Below, in pieces: positions 51,046 to 59,735 of a stretch of DNA of 64,000 nt (its first letter is position 1; each line of letters begins with the position of its first letter). The DNA comes from Seleniibacterium sp963678035. GTDB lineage: Bacteria > Desulfobacterota > Desulfuromonadia > Desulfuromonadales > Geopsychrobacteraceae. A program made the position numbers and the translations under genes. The stretch covers positions 496,001 through 560,000 of the forward strand of contig OY782666.1 of NCBI GenBank assembly GCA_963678035.1, given 5' to 3'. Under the pieces are notes generated by a model, which saw only the letters and a list, made by a program, of their open reading frames with translations, ran no database searches and was not told the origin of the DNA.

Positions 51046-53751
51046 TTATTGGCCGACGGCAACGACGGTGGGCGGTTCCTGCTCGGCAATATCGCCAGGT
51101 TCCAGGTCGCTGAAGGTGCAGCAAAGCTCCTGGTTGTCGTCAATCTCAAGGCTGATCATCCCGGGCATGTCTTCTTCGGCCATGAATTTCAGCAGACTGC
51201 GGGAAAGCCCCGGTAGCAGCTGCTGTTCGAGCAGGCTGTTGACGGTACGCGCCCCGGATTCCGGTCGTTGGCAGCGTTTGAGCAGATAGCTGATGACCTC
51301 TTCGGTGCAGCGCAGGGTGATGTCGTGTGCGCTTGCGAGCCGTTCGGCCAACTGGTCGAGTTTGGTGAGAATGATCTGGCGCAGCGTGGCTTGATCAAGG
51401 GGAGCCATGGGCACAATTTGCATTCGGGCGAGCAGGGCGGCGGCAAAATGCTGCTGCAGGTCGGGCCTGACCGCTTCCACCATGGCGCTGAAGGAGGGGA
51501 GATCCGGCGTTGCTTCTTCCTCCTCGCTGCTTGAGCCAGTTTGCGGTTGGGGCGGCTCAAACAGGTCGAAAAGCGCCTCGGAGCCGAGGTTGCTGGTCAT
51601 GATAATGACGGTGTTTTTAAAGTCGATTTCCCGGCCTTCCCCGTCACGCATGAAGCCGCGGTCAAAAACCTGGTAGAACAGGTTGAGCACATCCGCATGG
51701 GCCTTTTCGACCTCATCAAGCAAAATGACGGAATAAGGGCGTTGGCGCACCGCTTCGGTGAGAATTCCGCCTTCGCCATAACCGACATAGCCGGGTGGGG
51801 ATCCTTTCAGTTGGGAGACGGTGTGCGATTCCTGGTATTCGCTCATATTGATCGTGACCATGAACCGTTCGCCGCCGAACACCGTATCCGCCACCGCCCG
51901 AGCGGTTTCGGTTTTACCGACGCCGCTCGGTCCGGTCAGCAGAAAGACCCCGACCGGTCCGTTGCCGGCCTGCAGGCCGGTTTTACTGGCGCGAATCGCC
52001 TGTCCCAGAGCGTTGATTGCCGGATATTGGCCGATGACCCGCTGGCTGATCCGCTCTTCGAATTCGAGCAGGCAGGCGAGTTCGTTTTTGACCATGCGGC
52101 CGAGGGGAATGCCGGTCCAGTCGGCAATGACCTGAGCGACGGTATCGGCATTGACTTCCGGTTGGACCAGGGGCGCGTCATTCTGCAGCAGTTCCAGCTC
52201 GTGCTGAAGGGCCGCCAGTTTGTGCTGATCCGGGTTGTTACAGCGCTGTTCTTTCACCTGTCCGACCAGGGCGAGTTCGCCCTGCCAGCGCAATTCCAGA
52301 TCAAGCTTTTCCGCCAGGGTGTCCCGGTACTGTTGTTCGAGTCTTTCGAGTTGCTCCTGAGCGACGCAGAGACCCTGGTTGCGTTCTTCGAGTAAGTAGG
52401 CCTGGCGCCGCTCGATGAAGCAGAGTTGCTCGCGAATGCTATCAAGGGCGGCCGGAGTTGCAGCCTGCCCCATGGCGACCCGGGCGGCAGCGGTATCGAG
52501 CAGGTCGATGGCCTTGTCCGGCAGGAACCGGCCGGTGATATAGCGGTTGGACAGCTCAACGGCGGCAGCTACGGCGGCTTCGGTGATCAGCACTTGGTGA
52601 TGATCCTGATAGCGTTGTTTGAGACCGTTCAGCATGACAATGGCGGTGTCGACAGCCGGTTCGTCGATTTTGACCATCTGAAAACGACGCTCAAGCGCGG
52701 CATCGCGTTCAAAGTATTTCTTGTATTCGCTCCAGGTCGTAGCGGCCAGGGTGCGCAATGCGCCACGGGCCAGGGCCGGTTTGAGAAGATTGGCGGCGTC
52801 GCCCTGGCCGGCATCGCCTCCTGCGCCGATCAAGGTATGCGCCTCATCAATGAAGAGAATGATCGGTTTCGGGCTGGTGCGGATTTCATCAATCACGGCC
52901 TTCAGCCGTTTTTCGAATTCTCCTTTGACCCCGGCCCCGGCTTGCAGCAGACCCAGGTCGAGACACACCAAGCGGACCTCCTTGAGGGCGGCAGGAACAT
53001 TGCCGTCGATAATGCGCAGGGCCAGCCCCTCGGCCACCGCCGATTTGCCTACGCCGGGTTCGCCAACCAGGATCGGGTTGTTTTTGCGGCGCCGAGTCAG
53101 GATGTCGATGACCTGGCGGATTTCGTCGTTACGGCCGAGGACCGGATCGATTTTTCCCTGCGCCGCGCGGGCGGTCAAATCATCGGTGAAGGCATCGAGA
53201 TTGGGAGTGGCTCCCGGATTAGCTCCGGCCGCTGTCTTTGCGGGATCAGAGGGGGATGCCGCTCCTGCCGGAGCCGGTCCTTCGCTGGATATTCTGTCAA
53301 GTTCCGGGTAGCACCCGACAATTTGTTCCGGAGCTATTTCACTGAGCAGTTGCCAGGCCGTCCCGGGCAGTAACGGCGCTATTTCGAGCAGCGCTTCAAG
53401 GAGAATCCCGCTGCGGATGGCTGCATCCGCGCTACGCAACGAACTGATGGTCCAGGCACGTTCGAACCACTGCACCAGTTGTAACGAGAAGGCCGGTTTA
53501 CTTTGGTTGTCGGAACGCAGCCGCTCCAACTGGTCGAGAAGGGCCTGCCAGAAGCGGTCAAGATTGATGCTGAAATGGCGCAGCAGCAGATCTAAGTCGC
53601 CATCCCCCTGTTCAAGCATTTTGATCAGCAGGTGCTCAATACCAACCTCGTAATGGCCGCGGGTTCCGGCAAAAGCCGCCGCTGCTTCGAGACTGTCGAT
53701 ACAGTATGGATTCAGCTTGTCGAGCAGAGTTTTTATTTGCTGTGGATTCAT
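51046..53751 (-). CDS. clpV: T6SS sheath-recycling ATPase ClpV/TssH
   Basis: A 901-residue AAA+ unfoldase that disassembles contracted TssB/TssC sheaths. N-terminal Clp repeat domain, first P-loop VGEPGVGKSAVAEGL, middle coiled coil with the arginine-rich IERRQAYLLEERN, second P-loop TGPSGVGKTETARAV, and GSPPGYVGYGEGG. Start at 53751 (MNPQQIKTLL) because a GGAGG site lies upstream; a TTG 12 bp earlier overlaps that site. Confidence 0.95.
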   Translation of the reverse strand: MNPQQIKTLLDKLNPYCIDSLEAAAAFAGTRGHYEVGIEHLLIKMLEQGDGDLDLLLRHFSINLDRFWQALLDQLERLRSDNQSKPAFSLQLVQWFERAWTISSLRSADAAIRSGILLEALLEIAPLLPGTAWQLLSEIAPEQIVGCYPELDRISSEGPAPAGAASPSDPAKTAAGANPGATPNLDAFTDDLTARAAQGKIDPVLGRNDEIRQVIDILTRRRKNNPILVGEPGVGKSAVAEGLALRIIDGNVPAALKEVRLVCLDLGLLQAGAGVKGEFEKRLKAVIDEIRTSPKPIILFIDEAHTLIGAGGDAGQGDAANLLKPALARGALRTLAATTWSEYKKYFERDAALERRFQMVKIDEPAVDTAIVMLNGLKQRYQDHHQVLITEAAVAAAVELSNRYITGRFLPDKAIDLLDTAAARVAMGQAATPAALDSIREQLCFIERRQAYLLEERNQGLCVAQEQLERLEQQYRDTLAEKLDLELRWQGELALVGQVKEQRCNNPDQHKLAALQHELELLQNDAPLVQPEVNADTVAQVIADWTGIPLGRMVKNELACLLEFEERISQRVIGQYPAINALGQAIRASKTGLQAGNGPVGVFLLTGPSGVGKTETARAVADTVFGGERFMVTINMSEYQESHTVSQLKGSPPGYVGYGEGGILTEAVRQRPYSVILLDEVEKAHADVLNLFYQVFDRGFMRDGEGREIDFKNTVIIMTSNLGSEALFDLFEPPQPQTGSSSEEEEATPDLPSFSAMVEAVRPDLQQHFAAALLARMQIVPMAPLDQATLRQIILTKLDQLAERLASAHDITLRCTEEVISYLLKRCQRPESGARTVNSLLEQQLLPGLSRSLLKFMAEEDMPGMISLEIDDNQELCCTFSDLEPGDIAEQEPPTVVAVGQ

Positions 53752-53775
53752 TGTCCCCTCCAAGGAAAAACAGGA

Positions 53776-54774
53776 TCAGGCAGCCGTTGCCAGGTTGGCT
53801 TCCGGCGGCTGGTGTGCATGTTGGTATCGGTCGAAACCGGTGGTCGTCAAACGGATATGATTCGGGGTGGCGCCGGGCTCTCCCAGACAGCTTGTCCAGC
53901 CAAGGATGGAGCTGTCGTTGCCAAGGATCGTTTGATAATCCCGATCCGCAATCGCAATCAGTTCCAGTTCATAACTGATGGAGGGATCGAGATACTCACG
54001 GAGCAGTTTCCCCAGCTGTTCTGCCAGCGGTCGCCCCGGCAGTAGCTCGGTGGCGTTTGCTATCGGCAGAGGGCCGACGAATATAGCGATTTTGCTGCCC
54101 ACATCCATCAATTGTTCACCCAGAATAGTGTTGTCGCCAAGGCCCAGCTGTTGTCCCAGGCAGCTCGGTTGTTCAATGGGGATCCAGCAGGGAATGTTTT
54201 CCTGAATCCGGGTCGGGAAGCCGAGAAAATCTTCCAGCGTCGCGGCCAGCCCTTGAGCGCTTTTAATGCGGCTGCCAAGAATTCCGGCATAAGCGTGGTT
54301 CTCATCTGCTCCCCCGGAGATGGCGGCCAGATAGCGGGTGTAAATGCTCGCCTGGCCATTGTTGTCTTCGAACAGGTTGAACTTCTTCCAGGCGAGGTAG
54401 GCCAGGGAATAGAGTCGCTTGTTGAAGCATTCGAGAAATGCGCGCAACTCGTGGTGTCCGTCTCCGTCGCGACTGGTGATGTCGTTAAAATACTGGGGCA
54501 ACGGTGAATTGACCCCGTAAAAGCCAAGCAGGTTAAGCTCGAGCCGGAAGCGTCCGTTGCTATCGATGACGCAGCGGCGAATGTCTCCGGCTGGAAAGGA
54601 CAGCTCGGCCGCAGGTGCGACCGAAACAAACCTTGCCAGCGCTTCTTCATCTTGATCGCGCAGGTCCAGGCTGGTTTCCAGCAGGTACAGGGCCTGAAAA
54701 GCCTGATAGGCCCATCCCTGGGAGATGATATCACTGGTTAAATGAGGAAGTTTTCCCCGAGTATAGGTTCCCAT
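53776..54774 (-). CDS. tssG: T6SS baseplate protein TssG
   Basis: The 332-residue baseplate wedge subunit. Recognisable family stretches: QGWAYQAFQALYLLE near the N terminus, LNLLGFYGVNSPLPQYF, LEDFLGFPTRIQENIPCWIPI and LGDNTILGEQLMDVGSKIAIFVGPL. It overlaps the end of tssF by 37 bp, and clpV follows 24 bp downstream. Confidence 0.93.
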   Translation of the reverse strand: MGTYTRGKLPHLTSDIISQGWAYQAFQALYLLETSLDLRDQDEEALARFVSVAPAAELSFPAGDIRRCVIDSNGRFRLELNLLGFYGVNSPLPQYFNDITSRDGDGHHELRAFLECFNKRLYSLAYLAWKKFNLFEDNNGQASIYTRYLAAISGGADENHAYAGILGSRIKSAQGLAATLEDFLGFPTRIQENIPCWIPIEQPSCLGQQLGLGDNTILGEQLMDVGSKIAIFVGPLPIANATELLPGRPLAEQLGKLLREYLDPSISYELELIAIADRDYQTILGNDSSILGWTSCLGEPGATPNHIRLTTTGFDRYQHAHQPPEANLATAA

Positions 54775-56495
54775 AAATATTCAGTTCTCGACGGGCTTAG
54801 TTGCAGGCCGGTCTGGACAAAAGTATTAATCGATACATACATGCTGAAAAAATGGTGCAGCACTGTGGTAAAGAGGTAGGCATCCGCCTCCGTGAGAAAG
54901 GCCTTTTCATCCATCTCAAGCCGGATATCGACTCCTCTCAGCAGCGCCCCGCGATAGACTTTACTCAACGCCTGCAGGGTGATATCGGTCAGCCCGAGGA
55001 TACGTTTGGCCGACTGTTTCTGCTCGCTCCAGTTGTAGAGTGACAAGAGCTGCTGCAACTGGTTGATCGAAGCGATGCTGTTGTAATTGACGGTCAGGTG
55101 CGAGACCAGTGCCAGCCGGTAATCGGGGCGTGCGGGCGGCATATGCATGCGGCTGGGACGGGTCAGATTGGTGGCGACAATGTTGGTCGGAAAGTCATGA
55201 TCCGGTGCGTTGATTTCGCCGGCTTTCAGGCTGTGATGCGGGATATCGCCGTTACAGACGGTAATGTCGCAGCTGAGAATCTCTTCCTGATCGACCGGGG
55301 CTCCACCCAACCGTAGGTAGGTCATCGGGCCAAGTTCTTCACGTTGGCGATGGCTGACGTGAAAATAACGTTGACTCCGATCGAGATGGTTGAAGCGATG
55401 CAATGGCTGATAGTGGCTGCTGGTACCGTCCCGGAACTTGTTTCCATTCACCTCGTTGACCTGGTAAACCACGGCTCCACGGGGGGCATTATTATCTGCG
55501 ACGACATGATATTCGCTGTGGCGATGGTCGAGTCGGATCGGCTCACTGGTCTCTTCAAACAGGTTGATGGCCGGGGCGCAATGCAGTCGAAAATTGTCAC
55601 GGCTTAAGCGGAGTTCGTCGGCCAGAGGTTTGTTCAGGTGAATTTTTAACTCGAATTCGCAGCAGTTATCCGGCCAGGCGATCTGTTCAAGACCGGAGAT
55701 AGTGACAAACTGATATTTTTCCCGGAAGCAGAAGTAGTCCTGGAGTAGATGGAAACCGAGGAAGCCCCGGCCGCTGGCTGGTAGCAGCAAGTCTTCGCAA
55801 CCCAGATGGCAGGGGCGGAGGCGTTCCTGCCCGCCAAGTCGGTGGGGACGGCTGACCAGGCCGGGAAAGCTGACTTCCAGACGCCGAACCTCGGCTGTTA
55901 AAGCCCGAAAAAGTTCCAGGGTGGAAACGGCATCGCCGTGCAGGTAAATTTTCAGCTGGGCAAAATCAAGCTGACGCGGATCAATCTGGTGATCGAACTG
56001 AAAGTGCAGGCAAAGCGATTGCCCCTGCATTTGCTCGGCTTCTACGCTGGCAGCAGCCAGGCGGAGCGGCTGAATAACCGTTGTGCTGGTTGAACGGTAT
56101 TTGCACAAAATGCGTTCGCTGAGAGGATAGCGTCCCTGGCCGGGGAGGGTGACCCCGGCACCGCTGGTCACGGTCCCTTTGGGGATGACCGTGGTTTGTC
56201 TGAGCTGACCGGCCCGCGGTGTGTACTGCATGATGGTGCAGGACGGGAATGGGCGCAGAAAGCAGGGCCGGATATGAGTCAGCAGGGCCTCGGAAAATTC
56301 CGGGATGTCATCATCGATCCGTCGTTTGACATCCGCGGTGAGAAACGCCATGCCTTCAAGCAACCGCTCGACATAGGGATCGCGGTCCTTGATGTCCTCC
56401 AGGTTGAGATAGCGCGCTTTTTCCGGGAAGGCCCGGGCAAAGTCGCGGGCAGCATCCTGGAGCAGACGCATTTCATGATCGAAATAATTAGACAT
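54738..56495 (-). CDS. tssF: T6SS baseplate protein TssF
   Basis: A 585-residue baseplate wedge subunit. Starts MSNYFDHEMRLLQDAARDFA, the usual N terminus, then GMAFLTADVKRRIDDDIPEFSEALL and PFPSCTIMQYTP. The start at 56495 overlaps the tssE stop by 8 bp; a longer upstream frame would run inside tssE and is rejected. Pairs with TssG in the wedge complex. Confidence 0.94.
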   Translation of the reverse strand: MSNYFDHEMRLLQDAARDFARAFPEKARYLNLEDIKDRDPYVERLLEGMAFLTADVKRRIDDDIPEFSEALLTHIRPCFLRPFPSCTIMQYTPRAGQLRQTTVIPKGTVTSGAGVTLPGQGRYPLSERILCKYRSTSTTVIQPLRLAAASVEAEQMQGQSLCLHFQFDHQIDPRQLDFAQLKIYLHGDAVSTLELFRALTAEVRRLEVSFPGLVSRPHRLGGQERLRPCHLGCEDLLLPASGRGFLGFHLLQDYFCFREKYQFVTISGLEQIAWPDNCCEFELKIHLNKPLADELRLSRDNFRLHCAPAINLFEETSEPIRLDHRHSEYHVVADNNAPRGAVVYQVNEVNGNKFRDGTSSHYQPLHRFNHLDRSQRYFHVSHRQREELGPMTYLRLGGAPVDQEEILSCDITVCNGDIPHHSLKAGEINAPDHDFPTNIVATNLTRPSRMHMPPARPDYRLALVSHLTVNYNSIASINQLQQLLSLYNWSEQKQSAKRILGLTDITLQALSKVYRGALLRGVDIRLEMDEKAFLTEADAYLFTTVLHHFFSMYVSINTFVQTGLQLSPSRTEYLWEPILGENFLI

Positions 56496-56913
56496 GGCTG
56501 AAATACTCTTCGCTGGTTTTGACTTCAATGCGGCCGTTACGGCAGAGCGACACGATATAGCGTAACGGTCGACCACTGCTGTTGAGCCCGAGCAGTTCGA
56601 AATGGGTCATGCTGCTGCCTGGCTTGATATCGAATTCACGTACCCGGGGCTGGTTGATACGCGGCTCGAACTGCTCAACCGCATAGCTGATACAGACAAT
56701 GATGGTCTCAATGGTGTAAGGCAGGCCCAGGTACAGTTCTGCAATATCCGGCATCCCGAAATCCGGCCGGTGGGTCAGGGAGTCGCGGCGACAATTGAGC
56801 AAGCGCTGCAGATGCCTGCAGATGCTGCTCTGCTCCTGCTGCCAGGCCGAGCTGTAATCGCTGTCGGCCGTGGCGGCGCTGGTGGTCAGGATGTCGATGA
56901 TGGTATGCGCCAT
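56488..56913 (-). CDS. tssE: T6SS baseplate protein TssE (gp25-like)
   Basis: A 141-residue gp25-like subunit. Typical features: LLNCRRDSLTHRPDFGMPDI near residue 38 and the EPRIN region (VEQFEPRINQPRVREFD), the conserved EPR core of gp25 proteins. It follows hcp after a 58-bp gap that holds a strong hairpin. Confidence 0.94.
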   Translation of the reverse strand: MAHTIIDILTTSAATADSDYSSAWQQEQSSICRHLQRLLNCRRDSLTHRPDFGMPDIAELYLGLPYTIETIIVCISYAVEQFEPRINQPRVREFDIKPGSSMTHFELLGLNSSGRPLRYIVSLCRNGRIEVKTSEEYFSHV

Positions 56914-56936
56914 TATTGTTCAATCACTGTTTAGAA

Positions 56937-56959
56937 GTGCTCCGGGAAACCCGGAGCAC
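56937..56959 (-). terminator. Strong stem-loop after hcp
   Basis: Perfect 10-bp stem GTGCTCCGGG/CCCGGAGCAC with a 3-nt loop, 13 bp after the hcp stop. No T-run follows. It probably protects or partly terminates the hcp message, so Hcp can be made in excess over the baseplate proteins. Confidence 0.6.
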
Positions 56960-56971
56960 TGTGGTTGCAGG

Positions 56972-57457
56972 TTAGCGTCCTTCAGTCCATGAATCGGAGA
57001 AGGAAATGTTGCCATCGGTATAGGCCCAGGTAATCTTGGCGTACCGGCAGGAGACCTCTTCGAGGTGCGGATAACGCTCTTTGTCCAGATCCTTGACATT
57101 GTGCATGGTCGGTTTGACCGAAGTGATCTTGACGTTCTCCAGGGTATGGGAGAAATATTCCTCTTCAGAGCCGGTATCATTGATGCGATACCATTTGAGT
57201 TCGATTTTTTTCAGGGTCTGACCGTTGCTGCACGCCTTGTAGAGATAGGGTGTCGCATTGTCAAACGCTTTCAGAAAAACAAAAGGTTCATGTTTGCGAG
57301 TACCGGTCAGACTGCCGGTGTCGCTGTCGGTAGGAATCCGCAGTTCGTGATCGAAGCCGAGGATTTCGATAGTGCCCTCGCGGCCGGTCACTTTGACCGG
57401 GCCATCGATTTTGGTTCCTTGATCATCAAGGATGGTCATATACCCAGGTATTGCCAT
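56972..57457 (-). CDS. hcp: T6SS tube protein Hcp/TssD
   Basis: The 161-residue tube protein that stacks as hexamers and is propelled out of the cell. Starts MAIPGYMTILDDQGTKIDG, with the family stretches KHEPFVFLKAFDNATPYLYKA and EYFSHTLENVKITSVKPTMHN. Good ribosome site (GGAGGGG) upstream. Flanked on both sides by hairpins. Confidence 0.95.
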   Translation of the reverse strand: MAIPGYMTILDDQGTKIDGPVKVTGREGTIEILGFDHELRIPTDSDTGSLTGTRKHEPFVFLKAFDNATPYLYKACSNGQTLKKIELKWYRINDTGSEEEYFSHTLENVKITSVKPTMHNVKDLDKERYPHLEEVSCRYAKITWAYTDGNISFSDSWTEGR

Positions 57458-57494
57458 GTGTTCCCCTCCTTATTTTTTGGGGTTTGGTGGTTAA

Positions 57495-57513
57495 GGTGCT
57501 GCCTATCAGCACC
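57495..57513 (-). promoter_or_regulatory. Stem-loop between tssC and hcp
   Basis: Perfect 7-bp stem GGTGCTG/CAGCACC with a 5-nt loop in the 137-bp gap upstream of hcp. The gap may also hold an hcp promoter, but no clear one was found. Confidence 0.4.
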
Positions 57514-57594
57514 GGTGAAAATGCAATCAACAGGCGAAGAAAAAACGCCGGTCATGACTGCAAAATTGTTTAACTTGCCCGCTCTGGCAGGTTG

Positions 57595-59133
57595 TTAAGC
57601 CTTGTCGCGGGGCATTTGCGCAACCAGGTTCAGTTGCACATCGACACCTTCGATCTGAAAGTGCGGCTGAGCTGCCAGATCAACCCGGTAGTAGCCCGGG
57701 TTTTCAGGGATCTCATAAACAGTCACCTTACCGTCCCGCAGGGGATGGGTGGCGATCAGCTCCGGTGCCGGATCTTTCATCTTGGTGACCAGGGTTTGCA
57801 GCCAGTTGTTCAGTTCGCTTTCCAGGAATTGGCGGCTTTTGGATGAGCCGATATTTTCGCGCTGGAGCACTTTCAGGTAGTGCGCCAGGCGGGAAACCAG
57901 GAAGATGTAAGGCAGCCGCGAATTGATCATGCTGTTGGCATTGGCGTCGCTGTCGGCGTATTCGCTCGGTTTCTGTACCGAGTTGGCCGAGAAAAAGCAG
58001 GCGTAGTCGCTGTTTTTGTAATAACTCAGGGGAATGAAGCCGAGGTTGGCCATCTCCAGCTCGCGGGTTTCGGAGATCAGCATTTCCGTCGGCATTTTCA
58101 TCTGCATCCCTTTGCCGTCGTCATGCAGGTGAATCGGCAGGTTTTCAACCTTGCCGCCAGCTTCCGGGCCGCGGATGTTCACGGCCCAGCCGTTTTCCGC
58201 AAAACTTTTGGCAATATTGCCGGCAAAGGCGAAGACCGGATTGCCGAACAGGTATTTGTCCTGCTCCGCGCTGGCAATGTCCTCTTCATAATTGAAGGTG
58301 CGGACCGGGGAACTGTCCTGCCCGTAGGGCAGGCGCAGCAGCATTCTGGGAGTCAGCAGGCCGATATAGCGGGCGTCTTCGGTGTTACGGAAGCTTTTCC
58401 AGCGGGTATATTCGGCTTTTTCCATGTAATTGTTCAGGTCGTTGATCTGAACGACCTGGTCGATATTCTTTTTACCGAAGAAGCGTGCCCCGACCGAGGC
58501 CAGAAAGGGGCAATGAGCGCTCGCGGACACTTTGGAAATGTCACGCAGCAAAGCGATATCCTGGGCGGAGTTGTCGAATTCGTAGTTGCCGATAATGCTG
58601 GCATAGGGCTCCCCACCGGGGGTGTCGTACTCGGCAACATAAACATGTTTGAACAGGCCGGTCTGGATGATTTCGGGCGCATCTTCAAAATCATCGCGCA
58701 GGTCTTCCTTGCTGCAGTCGAGAATTTCCACCTTGGTATTCCGGCGGAAATCACAGCGGTCGATCATCATTTTCAGGCCGCGCCAGGAGCTCTCGACACT
58801 CTGGAAAGAGGGGTGATGCAGGACCGAGTCAAGCTGTTTACTGATGGTTTGATCAATTTGCGCGATGTACTGATCAAGCAGAACCTTATCGATTTTTTCA
58901 ATCTGGGAGTTGTTGCGCGTGGTCAGGTCCAGAAAGACCTGGATTCCCGCAGTCAGCCGTTCCTGCAGGCTGATGTCAGCCATTTGCGAAGCGTCGGCAA
59001 AGTTTTTCAGCGTGATCGACTCGGTCAGCGGCTGGATATCCACCAGTTCGCACAAACGGGTATACGAATCGTCATTTTCATAAACGGTTTTGGGGCTGGC
59101 CGGTTGACCGGCACTGGCGTTGGCACTACTCAT
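57595..59133 (-). CDS. tssC: T6SS large sheath protein TssC/VipB
   Basis: The 512-residue sheath subunit. Family stretches: FQSVESSWRGLKMMIDRCDF, KEDLRDDFEDAPEIIQTGLFK, ASIIGNYEFDNSAQDIALL and RFFGKKN-type loop, plus the C-terminal PGYYRVDLAAQPHFQIEGVDV. It forms the contractile sheath with TssB, encoded just upstream. Confidence 0.95.
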   Translation of the reverse strand: MSSANASAGQPASPKTVYENDDSYTRLCELVDIQPLTESITLKNFADASQMADISLQERLTAGIQVFLDLTTRNNSQIEKIDKVLLDQYIAQIDQTISKQLDSVLHHPSFQSVESSWRGLKMMIDRCDFRRNTKVEILDCSKEDLRDDFEDAPEIIQTGLFKHVYVAEYDTPGGEPYASIIGNYEFDNSAQDIALLRDISKVSASAHCPFLASVGARFFGKKNIDQVVQINDLNNYMEKAEYTRWKSFRNTEDARYIGLLTPRMLLRLPYGQDSSPVRTFNYEEDIASAEQDKYLFGNPVFAFAGNIAKSFAENGWAVNIRGPEAGGKVENLPIHLHDDGKGMQMKMPTEMLISETRELEMANLGFIPLSYYKNSDYACFFSANSVQKPSEYADSDANANSMINSRLPYIFLVSRLAHYLKVLQRENIGSSKSRQFLESELNNWLQTLVTKMKDPAPELIATHPLRDGKVTVYEIPENPGYYRVDLAAQPHFQIEGVDVQLNLVAQMPRDKA

Positions 59134-59158
59134 TGCTCAGATCTCCTTTGGGCGGCCA

Positions 59159-59686
59159 TTAAAAGCTGCGGATTTCCATGCTGGAGGCTTCTTTTGAGTC
59201 GACCAGCAGGGATTCAAGTTGTTGTTTCAGGCCTTCCAGCTGTGGCTGGTTGGCGACAATCCGTTCCAATTCCTTGCGGAATTTCGCATTGTCCAGCAGG
59301 TTGGATTTAAGATCCTTCAGCAGATTGCGCATGGCCATGAGGCTGTGCAATTCAGGGATCTGCTGAGCTACATGGTCGGGGCGGAAGTCATTCATCGAGG
59401 AGAATGACAGTTTGACACTGATGTCGCTGCCGTCTTGGGCGAGTTGGTTGGGGACCTCGAAGCCGGTCGTTGGGTTGAGATCTTTCATCACCGCTTCAAA
59501 GTTGTTTTTGTTGATATTGACGCGTTCCCGATCGACCACTTTACCCTTGGTTTTGCCCTTGCTGAAATCGCCCATAACCAGCATTTTTAGGGGTAGTTCC
59601 AGCTTTTTGGCGTTGCCGCCGGTCTCCACGTTCAGGGACAGGTTGATGCGGGCTTTGGGGACTTCTTTCTGAAAACTGTCACTCAT
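59159..59686 (-). CDS. tssB: T6SS small sheath protein TssB/VipA
   Basis: The 175-residue sheath subunit. Typical features are RINLSLNVETGG, KLELPLKMLVMGDFS, and the later SFSSMNDFRPDHVAQQIPEL. Followed by tssC after 25 bp. Confidence 0.95.
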   Translation of the reverse strand: MSDSFQKEVPKARINLSLNVETGGNAKKLELPLKMLVMGDFSKGKTKGKVVDRERVNINKNNFEAVMKDLNPTTGFEVPNQLAQDGSDISVKLSFSSMNDFRPDHVAQQIPELHSLMAMRNLLKDLKSNLLDNAKFRKELERIVANQPQLEGLKQQLESLLVDSKEASSMEIRSF

Positions 59687-59735
59687 GTTCTTCTCCTTGG
59701 TTGATAGCCGTGCATTATCGCTGTTGTTTGTTCAG

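Noticed and set aside
57880..59310. A 476-codon plus-strand frame opposite tssC
   Set aside because: Antisense to a conserved sheath gene; the open frame follows from its high GC codon bias.
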